A stretch of DNA of 51,372 nt from JBEEJZ01 sp046046915 (GTDB lineage Bacteria > Pseudomonadota > Gammaproteobacteria > Burkholderiales > Burkholderiaceae_C). The notes beneath the pieces are model-generated. The model saw only the letters and a program-made list of their open reading frames with translations, was not told the origin of the DNA and made no database searches. The stretch spans positions 1 to 51,372 of the forward strand of contig JBJOIT010000020.1 of the NCBI GenBank assembly GCA_046046915.1, written 5' to 3'. Numbering within the stretch: the stretch's first letter is position 1; each line of letters opens with the position of its first letter. Made by a program: the position numbers and the translations under genes. Positions 24,246-31,754 of the stretch are shown piece after piece.

Positions 24246-25034
24246 TTAGACAAAGCGCATGGAAACGGTGCCCAGGTCCTGGAAACGGACCGACACCGAA
24301 TCGCCCGCCGCTACAGGGATGGCCTCGGTCACCCCACCGGTCATGATGAAAGTCCCGGCCGGAATCTCCTGGCCGCGCGCGCCCAGGTGGTTGGCCATCA
24401 TCGCAATGGCAGCGGCCGGATGGCCCAGCACCGCCGCACCGGCTGCCATGGCCACCACCTGCCCGTTTTTCTCCAGGACCACGCCCAGGGTGCGCAGATC
24501 CAGGTCTTGCAGATCGCGCGAGCGCCCACCCACCACAAAGCGCGAGGCCGAGGTGTTGTCGGCCACCACGCTTTTCAGGTCGAACTTGAAGTCGCGGTAA
24601 CGGCTGTCGATGATCTCCACGGCGGGCAGCACAAAGTCGATGGCCGCCAGCACCGTGCCCACATGACAGCCGGGGCCCCTCAGTGGCGCCTTGGTCACCA
24701 CGCAAATCTCGGCTTCCACCTTGGGGTGGATGAGCTCGGACATCTGGATCTCGCCCCCGTCAGGGCGGGCCATGTAGTCGCTCACGAAGCCAAAACAGGG
24801 CACATCCACGCCCATCTGCTTCATCTTGGCAAACGAGGTCAGCCCGGCCTTCAGGCCGGCAGTCTTTTGGCCGCGGGCTTCCTTGCGACGGCGAATTTCA
24901 TCCTGGATGGCGTAGGCATCCTCCCAGTCCATCTGGGGATAGTCGTCCGTGATCTTGGTGACATCACGGGCTTCGAGTTCGGCCGCCTCCAGATGGGCGG
25001 CCAGGGATTCAATGGTGTTTTTGTCGAGTTGCAT
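24246..25034 (-). CDS. dmpH: 4-oxalocrotonate decarboxylase
   Basis: Decarboxylates 2-oxo-3-hexenedioate to 2-hydroxypenta-2,4-dienoate. The 262 residues contain the metal-binding HPKVEAEICVV glutamates, AIDFVLPAVEIIDSRY and VLEKNGQVVAMAAGAAVLGHP. It is a paralogue of the adjacent DmpE and is assigned H because of its closer likeness to XylI/DmpH in AGLTSFAKMKQMGVD. DmpE and DmpH form a complex; they are neighbours here with a 24-bp gap. Confidence 0.93.
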   Translation of the reverse strand: MQLDKNTIESLAAHLEAAELEARDVTKITDDYPQMDWEDAYAIQDEIRRRKEARGQKTAGLKAGLTSFAKMKQMGVDVPCFGFVSDYMARPDGGEIQMSELIHPKVEAEICVVTKAPLRGPGCHVGTVLAAIDFVLPAVEIIDSRYRDFKFDLKSVVADNTSASRFVVGGRSRDLQDLDLRTLGVVLEKNGQVVAMAAGAAVLGHPAAAIAMMANHLGARGQEIPAGTFIMTGGVTEAIPVAAGDSVSVRFQDLGTVSMRFV

Positions 25035-25058
25035 GGCTTGCTCCTGAATGCTGCGGGA

Positions 25059-25847
25059 TCAGATGAAACGCACCGAGGTGCTGCCCAGGCCGCCGACCGC
25101 ACAGTGCAGGCTGTCGCCCGCCTTGACCGGGACCAATGGCGATTGCGAGCCCGACAGGATCACGTCGCCGGCCTTGAGGGTGATGCCCAGACGGCCCAGG
25201 GTGTTGGCCAGCCAGGCCACCGCGTTCACCGGCGAGCCCTGCACCGAAGCGCCGGCCGAGGTGCTGACGATTTCGCCGTTCTTCTCCAGCACCATGCCGG
25301 CCAGGGCCAGGTCCAGCTGACGGGGGCTGCGACGCGTGCCACCCAGGGTCAGCACGCCGCACGAGGCGTTGTCGGCCACGGTGTCCTGAATCTTGATCTT
25401 CCAGTCGCGGATGCGGGAGTCCACGATCTCGAAGCAGGGCATGACGCAATCGGTCGCGCGCAGCACATCGGCGGCTGTGACGCCCGGGCCGGTCAGGTCA
25501 CGCGAGAGGATGAAAGCCACTTCGGCTTCAGCCTTGGGGGCAATCAGCTTGCTCATATCCACGGCTTCGCCTTCATTGAGGACCATGCCCGACAAGAGAT
25601 GACCAAAGTCGGGCTGCTTGACGCCCAGCATGTCCATGACCACCTTGCTGGTCACGCCGATCTTCTTGCCCACCACCACCTCGCCCGCATCCAGGCGGCG
25701 CTGAATCATGCGCAGCTGGATCTGGTAGGCGTCTTCAATGGTGATATCGGGCTCCCGGTTGGTCAGGGGGTCGACCGGAATGCGGGAGAGCAGTGAGTCG
25801 TACAACTCATCGCCGTAGCGTTGGATGGTGGTGTGATGCATGGCCAT
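25059..25847 (-). CDS. dmpE: 2-oxopent-4-enoate (2-hydroxypenta-2,4-dienoate) hydratase
   Basis: Adds water to 2-hydroxypentadienoate to give 4-hydroxy-2-oxovalerate. The 262 residues start MAMHHTTIQRYGDELYDSLL and include GKKIGVTSKVVMDMLGV, the metal-binding KAEAEVAFIL and CFEIVDSRIRDW. The family motifs favour DmpE/MhpD over DmpH. Standard position after dmpC. Confidence 0.94.
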   Translation of the reverse strand: MAMHHTTIQRYGDELYDSLLSRIPVDPLTNREPDITIEDAYQIQLRMIQRRLDAGEVVVGKKIGVTSKVVMDMLGVKQPDFGHLLSGMVLNEGEAVDMSKLIAPKAEAEVAFILSRDLTGPGVTAADVLRATDCVMPCFEIVDSRIRDWKIKIQDTVADNASCGVLTLGGTRRSPRQLDLALAGMVLEKNGEIVSTSAGASVQGSPVNAVAWLANTLGRLGITLKAGDVILSGSQSPLVPVKAGDSLHCAVGGLGSTSVRFI

Positions 25848-25895
25848 GGTGGACAGTCTCCAGAGGTATCTAGGTTGAAATGAGGTAGGCGCAGA

Positions 25896-27350
25896 TCAGA
25901 GCTTGATCATCACGTTGCGCAGGTCGGTGTAAAACTCCAGCGAATGCACCCCGCCCTCGCGGCCGATGCCCGAGGCCTTGGAGCCCCCAAAGGCCGTACG
26001 CAAATCACGCAGGAACCAGCTGTTGATCCAGCACAGGCCCACCTTGATGCCGGCAGCCATGCGGTGTGCCGTGCCCAGGTCTTGCGTCCACACGGTGGTG
26101 GCCAGGCCGTAGGGCGTGTCGTTGGCCAGGGCCATGGCCTCTTCTTCCGTGTCGAAGGGGGCAATGTGGCAGCAGGGGCCAAAGATTTCTTCGCGAATGA
26201 TCACCGAGTCAGCCGGCAACCCGGTCCAGATGGTGGGCTGCACCCAGTGGCCCTGCGCCAGGTCGCCAGGCATGTCGGGCGAACCCCCACCCGTCACCAC
26301 CGTGGCGCCTTCGGCCCTGGCCTTCTCGTAATACGACAGCACCTTGGCCTTGTGTTCGGCCGAAATCAGCGGCCCCAGACCCACACCCGGTTCGTTCGAG
26401 GGGCCAACCTTCAGGCCCTCAGCCTTGGCCTTGAGCGCGGCCACAAACTTCTCAAATATGGGGCGCTGCACATACACGCGCTCGGTACCCAGACACACCT
26501 GACCGCAGTTTTCGAAGCTGCTGCGCGTGATGCCCGCCACAGCTTTTTCAAAGTCGGCGTCGGCAAACACCACGCCGGCGTTTTTGCCGCCCAGCTCAAA
26601 GGACACCGGGCGCACGCCCTTGGCAGCGGCAGCCATGATGGCTTCGCCAGTGCGGGTTTCGCCCGTGAAAGTGATGCCGTCCACGCCTGGGTGGCGGGTC
26701 AGAAACTCGCCGGCTGAATCGGGGCCAAAGCCATGCACCACGTTGTAGACGCCTTTGGGAATGCCCACGGCATTCATCACCTCGCCCAGCAGGGTGGCCG
26801 TGGCGGGGGTTTCCTCGGAAGGCTTGACGATGACCGCGTTGCCGCACGCCAGCGCCGGGCCCACTTTCCAGGTCATCAGCAAAAGCGGCAGGTTCCAGGG
26901 GCACACCACACCCACCACGCCCAAGGGCGAACGCACGGCGTAGCTAATGGCCTTGCCGCCGTCGGGCGTGGTCATCTCAAAACTCTCGGTCGGCGCGTTC
27001 TTGATGATGTCGGCAAACACCTTGAAGTTGGCCGCGCCACGGGGAATGTCAATGTGCGAGGCCAGCGAATGAGGCTTGCCGGTGTCGGCCAGCTCGGCCT
27101 GCAAGAAGTCGTCAAAGCGGCGGTTGATCTCGTCGGCCACGGCATAGAGCAGCTCCACCCGCTTGACCACCGACATGCGGCCCCACTCGCCATCCAGCGC
27201 GGCACGGGCGGCGCGCACGGCGGAATCCACCTGCGCCTGTCCGGCCTCGTGCACCAGGCCAATCACCTGGTTGTTGATGGGCGCACGGTTCTCAAAAGTC
27301 TTGCCAGTGGCAACAAATTCGCCGTTGATGAAGTTGTGAAACTGTTTCAT
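25896..27350 (-). CDS. dmpC: 2-hydroxymuconic semialdehyde dehydrogenase
   Basis: NAD-dependent aldehyde dehydrogenase of 484 residues that oxidises the ring-cleavage product to 2-hydroxymuconate, the entry to the oxidative branch. It begins MKQFHNFINGEFVATGKTFENRAP, and has PWNLPLLLMTWKVGPALACGN, the catalytic Glu in FELGGKNAGVVF, and the catalytic Cys in ENCGQVCLGTERVYVQ. It follows the GlcG-like gene by 36 bp. Confidence 0.95.
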   Translation of the reverse strand: MKQFHNFINGEFVATGKTFENRAPINNQVIGLVHEAGQAQVDSAVRAARAALDGEWGRMSVVKRVELLYAVADEINRRFDDFLQAELADTGKPHSLASHIDIPRGAANFKVFADIIKNAPTESFEMTTPDGGKAISYAVRSPLGVVGVVCPWNLPLLLMTWKVGPALACGNAVIVKPSEETPATATLLGEVMNAVGIPKGVYNVVHGFGPDSAGEFLTRHPGVDGITFTGETRTGEAIMAAAAKGVRPVSFELGGKNAGVVFADADFEKAVAGITRSSFENCGQVCLGTERVYVQRPIFEKFVAALKAKAEGLKVGPSNEPGVGLGPLISAEHKAKVLSYYEKARAEGATVVTGGGSPDMPGDLAQGHWVQPTIWTGLPADSVIIREEIFGPCCHIAPFDTEEEAMALANDTPYGLATTVWTQDLGTAHRMAAGIKVGLCWINSWFLRDLRTAFGGSKASGIGREGGVHSLEFYTDLRNVMIKL

Positions 27351-27386
27351 GAAATCCCCGATGAATAAGAAATGAAAACGATGGGA

Positions 27387-27833
27387 TCAGGCCAGGCCAG
27401 CAGCCTGCAATCCCGCGTGGGCACAGGCCTCGTCCTGTTCGGCGGAGCCGCCCGACACCCCGATGCCGCCGATGCGTTGGCCAGCCAGCGTGATGGGCAA
27501 ACCGCCGCCAAAGACCACCAGACGCGGGCGCTGCGACAAGCCGATGCGCAGCATCTCGTCGTTCGCCAGGATGTCTTTCCAGGCACTGGTGGGTAACCCA
27601 AAACTGGAGGCGGTGTAGGCCTTGTCGATGGCAATCTCCACCGAATGAAGAAAAGCACCGGGCATGCGCAGAAAGCCGGCCAGCACACCGCTGGCATCGG
27701 TCACGCCCACATTGATGGCGATGCCCAAGCTGCGGGCGTGGGCCACGGCCCCTTGCAACACCCGCTGGGTGGCTTCGGCCGAGATCAGCTCTTGGGTCAC
27801 GCTGGCAGTAATTTCGGAAGTGGACTGGGACAT
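27387..27833 (-). CDS. GlcG/HbpS (DUF336) family protein
   Basis: Protein of 148 residues of the GlcG/HbpS heme-binding-like family: VTDASGVLAGFLRMPGAFLHSVEIAIDKAYTA and a C-terminal GGGLPITLAGQRIGGIGVSGGSAEQDEACAHAGL. It is the first gene of the lower operon, directly behind the LysR-controlled promoter. Small DUF336 genes recur in meta-cleavage operons, but their job is not settled; protection or reactivation of oxidative enzymes and heme or iron binding are guesses. Confidence 0.85.
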   Translation of the reverse strand: MSQSTSEITASVTQELISAEATQRVLQGAVAHARSLGIAINVGVTDASGVLAGFLRMPGAFLHSVEIAIDKAYTASSFGLPTSAWKDILANDEMLRIGLSQRPRLVVFGGGLPITLAGQRIGGIGVSGGSAEQDEACAHAGLQAAGLA

Positions 27834-27868
27834 GCTGCGAACGTCGTGGTTAGAGACAGGGATCTGAA

Positions 27869-27897
27869 GCTTAAAAAGCCAAAGCCATACTGTCCAA
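27869..27897 (-). promoter_or_regulatory. Candidate promoter of the lower meta-pathway operon
   Basis: On the minus strand TTGGAC (27897–27892) and TTAAGC (27874–27869) are 17 bp apart, 36 bp before the GlcG-like ATG. Two direct ATAC half-sites (27887–27890, 27897–27900) overlap the −35 region, as expected for the activation site of a LysR regulator bound upstream. The −10 match is weak. Confidence 0.45.
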
Positions 27898-27913
27898 TAC
27901 TGAATTTGGCAAA

Positions 27914-27936
27914 ATCAATACCCAAAAGGTATTGAT
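27914..27936. promoter_or_regulatory. LysR-type operator (ATAC-N7-GTAT)
   Basis: Perfect 9-bp inverted repeat, arms ATCAATACC and GGTATTGAT around CAAAA. It contains ATAC-N7-GTAT, the recognition consensus of the CatR/BenM/CatM/ClcR group, and a T-N11-A LTTR box. It lies 22 bp before the LysR start, between it and the divergent lower operon. Confidence 0.85.
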
Positions 27937-27958
27937 CATTGTTTGAAAAAGGATTGCC

Positions 27959-28876
27959 ATGGAACACCGGCAAATTCGCTACTTCCTGGCCTTGGCCGAG
28001 GAGCTGAACTTCACCCGTGCGGCCGAGCGCCTGCACATGTCGCAACCGCCCCTGACACGCCAGATCCGCGCCCTGGAAGACGAATTGGGCTATACGCTTT
28101 TTGCACGCACGGCGCGAGGCGTCACGCTCACTGATGCGGGTCTGGCCCTGAAGGAAGATCTGCCCAAAGTGCTGGCCATGACCGACAGCGCGCTGGAGCG
28201 GGCCCTGCGCGCGAGTCGCGGACAAATCGGGCGACTGGACGTGGGCATCTTTGGCTCTGCCGTGTTGGACGTCATTCCGCGGCTGCTGGCGCGCTTTCAC
28301 GCGGTGCAGCCCGAGGTACGCATCGTGCTGCACAACCTGAGCAAGGCAGAACAGATGCAGGCGCTGCGCGAGCGTCGCATCAGTGTCGGCTTCAACCGCC
28401 TGGTGCCGCCCGAGGAAGACCTGGCCATTGAAACGGTCATGCGCGAGCCCCTGGTGGTGGCGCTGCCCCAACATCATCCGCTGGCTAGCCGCGCCGCACT
28501 GACCCTGTCTGACCTCGAAGGCCAGGCGGTCATCCTCTACCCCAACCTGCCCTTGCCGGGCCTGGCACAGGAAATCATGCAGGCCTTTGGCCGCGAAGGC
28601 ATCGCCCTGAACATCGAGCACGAGGTGGAAGAAGTGGTCACCGCCATCGCACTGGTGGCTGGCGGCTTTGGCGTGTGTGTGACCTCGGCCTCCACCGCGG
28701 CGCTGCGCTTGCCGGGCGTGATGTACGTGCCGCTGCACAGTGCGCATCTTGTTGAGATTGAACTGAGTTGTCTGTACTTGCGATCGAACGCTTCTGCCGT
28801 GCTGGCAGGCTTCCTGGAGCAGGTTCGCACCTTTTCCCAGGAAGTTTCTGGCGCCAGCACCACGCCCAGGGCCTGA
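27959..28876 (+). CDS. LysR family regulator of the lower meta-pathway (CatR/AphT-like)
   Basis: LysR activator of 305 residues: N-terminal HTH MEHRQIRYFLALAEELNFTR AAERLHMSQPPLTRQIRALE, then an effector domain with the DVGIFGSA and VVALPQHHPLA segments. The CatR/BenM-like HTH matches the ATAC-N7-GTAT operator just upstream. It is divergent from the lower operon and thus probably its regulator, like aphT of Comamonas testosteroni TA441. The inducer may be a pathway intermediate. ATG 27959 has AAGGA upstream. Confidence 0.9.
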   Translation: MEHRQIRYFLALAEELNFTRAAERLHMSQPPLTRQIRALEDELGYTLFARTARGVTLTDAGLALKEDLPKVLAMTDSALERALRASRGQIGRLDVGIFGSAVLDVIPRLLARFHAVQPEVRIVLHNLSKAEQMQALRERRISVGFNRLVPPEEDLAIETVMREPLVVALPQHHPLASRAALTLSDLEGQAVILYPNLPLPGLAQEIMQAFGREGIALNIEHEVEEVVTAIALVAGGFGVCVTSASTAALRLPGVMYVPLHSAHLVEIELSCLYLRSNASAVLAGFLEQVRTFSQEVSGASTTPRA

Positions 28877-28923
28877 GCGGGGCGCCCAGGCCTCAGAGCC
28901 TGACGGTTCGATCTGACCGATGA

Positions 28924-29868
28924 TCAGGTGTACACGTCGGTGAAAGGTGCATGCGCTTCGCCGGTGTGAAAGAAGATGCCGCTCCACAACTGATCTTCAG
29001 TCCAGGTGGTGGTCGGACGATCGCGCTGCGCCAGGTAGCCCATGCCGGCGAAGGTTTCGTTGCGATTGCCACTGGGGTCGAAGAAGTAAATGGTTTCGCC
29101 GCGGGTGACACCGTGCCGGGTCGGGGCCACGTCGATCTTCACCTTGCGCTTGCCCATGATGTCGGCTGCCTTCAACACATCGCTCCAGCTGTCCAGGTAG
29201 AACGAGCAGTGGTGTATGCCGGCACGGGGGCCGCCCACAAAGGCAATGTCATGCGCCTTATTGCTGATGGTCAGGAAGGCCGCCAGCTGGAAAGCACCGT
29301 CCGGGCCCACCACGATCTGCTCGGTCAGATAGAAGTTCAGCACTTCCTTGAAGAAGGCGCAGTTCTCGGCCACATGGTTGACGCCCGTTTCGGGGTTGAA
29401 CTCGCACATCAGCAGCACGTGGTCGAGCCAGTGCGCACCGGCACCGTGCACGCTGTCGGGCCAGGGGTGGGGGTTGGTCGTGCCCACCTCGGTGCCCACG
29501 TATTCTTTCAGGGCAAACAAACGCATGTCGTGGCCGCTGGGCAGGTTGAACTGCAGCATGCGCCCGGTGGCGGGCAGTGTGCCTTCGGGCAGCATGGTGG
29601 TCTTGATGCCACGGGCTTCGATCTTGGTTTGCAGTTCATCCAGATCCTCGTCGCGCTCAACCTTGTAGGCCACGTGTTTCATGCCAGCAGAGTCGCTGGG
29701 GCTGAGGATGACCGAGTAACGGTCCCACTCGTCCCAGCATTTCAGGTAAACATTGCCCGCCTTGTCTTCCATCGTCACATACATGCCGACGACATCGCGG
29801 TAGTGTTTTACCGCAGCTTCCATGTCCATTACTTTGAGGTTGACATGCCCTATTCGCATCACGCCCAT
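28924..29868 (-). CDS. dmpB: Catechol 2,3-dioxygenase
   Basis: Extradiol type I dioxygenase that opens catechol to 2-hydroxymuconic semialdehyde. The 314 residues have two vicinal-oxygen-chelate domains, with Fe ligands His in HWLDHVLLMCE (~153), His in AGIHHCSFYLD (~215) and Glu in GNRNETFAGMG (~266). The C-terminus is close to XylE/DmpB. ATG 29868 has GAGGAG 6 bases upstream. Last gene of the upper operon, 19 bp after the ferredoxin gene. Confidence 0.97.
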   Translation of the reverse strand: MGVMRIGHVNLKVMDMEAAVKHYRDVVGMYVTMEDKAGNVYLKCWDEWDRYSVILSPSDSAGMKHVAYKVERDEDLDELQTKIEARGIKTTMLPEGTLPATGRMLQFNLPSGHDMRLFALKEYVGTEVGTTNPHPWPDSVHGAGAHWLDHVLLMCEFNPETGVNHVAENCAFFKEVLNFYLTEQIVVGPDGAFQLAAFLTISNKAHDIAFVGGPRAGIHHCSFYLDSWSDVLKAADIMGKRKVKIDVAPTRHGVTRGETIYFFDPSGNRNETFAGMGYLAQRDRPTTTWTEDQLWSGIFFHTGEAHAPFTDVYT

Positions 29869-29887
29869 GATTGACTCCTCTTATCGA

Positions 29888-30247
29888 CTACTTGGTGGTT
29901 GCAGGTGGGGCGGCCTGCTCAGTGAACCCCTTGGAAAAAGGTTTGGACATCTTGCCGACGACGGTCAGCGAGACGTCGGTGGCCGGCCCGACCCGGCAGG
30001 CCAGCGTGTAGCCATCAGCCTCGTCCTGCAGGCTGACGTGGGCCCGACTGATAGGCCCTAAATTCTGGGTCTGGCCCCGGGTGATCTTGACCTTGCAGAC
30101 CCCGCAGCCCCCGTTGACACAGCCCACGGGGATGCCTTTTCGGCCAAGTCGGATCATGCCCTTGAGCAGGCTTTCGCCGATGGCGCAGGCGTAGTCCTCG
30201 CCGGTCTGCTCCAGGCTGACCTTCACTTTGGGCCGAAAGTCGTACAT
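29888..30247 (-). CDS. dmpQ: Plant-type [2Fe-2S] ferredoxin (DmpQ/XylT-like)
   Basis: Small ferredoxin (119 residues) with cluster ligands CVNGGCGVC (CX4CX2C) and a fourth Cys in YTLACRVG. Homologues DmpQ and XylT re-reduce the oxidised iron of catechol 2,3-dioxygenase, fitting its place directly before dmpB. The frame is open far upstream, but ATG 30247 gives the family start MYDFRPKVKVSLEQTGEDYA and follows the dmpP stop by 11 bp. A C-terminal Pro/Ala tail is slightly longer than usual. Confidence 0.9.
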   Translation of the reverse strand: MYDFRPKVKVSLEQTGEDYACAIGESLLKGMIRLGRKGIPVGCVNGGCGVCKVKITRGQTQNLGPISRAHVSLQDEADGYTLACRVGPATDVSLTVVGKMSKPFSKGFTEQAAPPATTK

Positions 30248-30258
30248 CGCGGTGTGCC

Positions 30259-31317
30259 TCAGACCCGTTTGAAGAAGGCACTGCGCGGCTTGGAGGCATC
30301 GGCTGCAGTGATGAACTTCTCGGTATAGATGTCGCGCTCGTAGAGGCGCCCTTGCATCAAGGTGGCCAGGCAGGCCTCGATCATGACGGGCGGCCCGCAC
30401 AGATAGGCCTTGTGGCCGGCAAAGTCGCCCTTGAAATGCGCCTTGGCAGCGTCGTGCACAAAACCCTGGGCGCCTTCAAAACCGCTGGCGTCGTCAGACA
30501 GGGCGGGCACATAGCTGAAGTTGGCATGCTTGGCTGCCAAGTCGCGAAACTCCTGGTCGTAATACAGCTCTGCCACGTTGCGCTGACCGTAAACCAGGGT
30601 GATGGGGTGTTTCCAGCCCTGGTCCAGCAGGTCCAGGATCATGGAGCGTGGGCTGGACAAGCCCGAGCCCCCGGCCATGAACAGCACAGGCGAGTTGGAT
30701 GAAGACCGTACGAAAAACCGGCCGTAAGGACCCGATACGGTGAGGGCGTCGCCCACCTTGAGCTTTTCGTGCAGGTAGGCCGTTCCGTCGCCACCGGCCA
30801 CGATGCGCACATTCAGCTCCAGCTCCCCGGTACGCGCAATGTCAGAGGGCGAATTGGCAATCGAAAACGGCCTGCCGCCGTCCACGCCGGGCAGATGCAC
30901 TTGCACATACTGGCCCGCTTGGAAATCAATGGCCCGATCCAGCTTGAGCCAGATGGCCTTGATGGTGGGGGTAAGGGTTTCGATGCGCGACACCGTGGTG
31001 GCAAAGTCCTCGACCGGGATGATCCGCGCATCGGGGTCATCGTCTATGTCGGCCTCAATGGTGACGTCGCTTTGCAAGGTGGCGCAGCAGGCCAGGGTCT
31101 TGCCCTCGTCACGCTCAAAATCCATCAAGGCAAAGGGATTGGCGGCACCGTGGTCCACGTCGCCGCCCACCACTTCAATCTTGCAGGTGCCACACAAGCC
31201 GTGGCCGCAAGCGTGCGGAATGTAGATGCCCTGGCGCAAAGCTGCGTCCAGGATGGTCTGACCGTCTTCGACCTCGATGGTCGCGCCCAGGGGTTCGATC
31301 GTGAGTTGCTGGCTCAT
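30259..31317 (-). CDS. dmpP: Phenol hydroxylase reductase component P5
   Basis: NADH:FAD:[2Fe-2S] reductase feeding electrons to the diiron hydroxylase. The 352 residues have an N-terminal ferredoxin domain (CGHGLCGTCKIEVVGG … ACCATLQSDV), the FAD motif RPFSIANSPSD and the NADH motif MAGGSGLSSPRSM, with YLCGPPVMIEACLA near the C-terminus. Only one P gene exists, so it must serve both hydroxylase copies. The gap to dmpO copy 2 is 33 bp. Confidence 0.97.
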   Translation of the reverse strand: MSQQLTIEPLGATIEVEDGQTILDAALRQGIYIPHACGHGLCGTCKIEVVGGDVDHGAANPFALMDFERDEGKTLACCATLQSDVTIEADIDDDPDARIIPVEDFATTVSRIETLTPTIKAIWLKLDRAIDFQAGQYVQVHLPGVDGGRPFSIANSPSDIARTGELELNVRIVAGGDGTAYLHEKLKVGDALTVSGPYGRFFVRSSSNSPVLFMAGGSGLSSPRSMILDLLDQGWKHPITLVYGQRNVAELYYDQEFRDLAAKHANFSYVPALSDDASGFEGAQGFVHDAAKAHFKGDFAGHKAYLCGPPVMIEACLATLMQGRLYERDIYTEKFITAADASKPRSAFFKRV

Positions 31318-31350
31318 CTTGAAAGCGTGGATAACGTTAAACGTGAAAGT

Positions 31351-31749
31351 TCAGAAGCCTTGACGGCCGTCTGGGCGAATCATTCGGCTGCCCTCGAGTG
31401 CTGGCGTGCGAAAGCGGATCAAATCCTTGTGGGCAATCCCGTGGTGCTGCAAAGACTTACCGAAGTCGGGAATGAAGCGCTTGCCCGAGTTGAACCACTG
31501 TGTGCGGTGCCAGTCAATGGCCTCGAACTCCCGGTGCTCCCCGTACAACTCGGGCAGTACGTCCCGCACCAATGCCCCAAAGGGCAAGGTGGGGGGCAGG
31601 GGTACGCACATGGGCGCAGCAAACATCAGGTGGTTTTCCCAACTGAGGTTAATCAGCCGCTTGCCGTGAAACAAGGACTCGTGATCTTTTTGCTGCAGGG
31701 GGTAATCCCCCAGATGGCGCATGTCGTCCGGACGGGAAGCCGTGCTCAT
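31351..31749 (-). CDS. dmpO: Phenol hydroxylase component P4, copy 2
   Basis: Second P4 (DmpO) component, ~132 residues: LINLSWENHLMFAAPMCVPLPPTLPFGALVRDVLPELYGEH, AIDWHRTQWFNSGKRFIPDF and a KDLIRFRTPALEGS tail. It differs from copy 1 in a longer charged N-terminus and an extended C-terminus. GTG 31758 overlaps the dmpN stop; I prefer ATG 31749 because GAAGGG lies at better spacing. Probably pairs with the dmpN copy just upstream. Confidence 0.9.
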   Translation of the reverse strand: MSTASRPDDMRHLGDYPLQQKDHESLFHGKRLINLSWENHLMFAAPMCVPLPPTLPFGALVRDVLPELYGEHREFEAIDWHRTQWFNSGKRFIPDFGKSLQHHGIAHKDLIRFRTPALEGSRMIRPDGRQGF

Positions 31750-31754
31750 GGTGT

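Noticed and set aside
28877..28923. Short hairpin between the convergent LysR gene and dmpB
   Set aside because: The 5-bp stem CAGGC/GCCTG has no T-run on either strand.
29888..30400. Long N-terminal extension of the ferredoxin frame
   Set aside because: It overlaps dmpP and has no homology to ferredoxins. ATG 30247 gives the family start.
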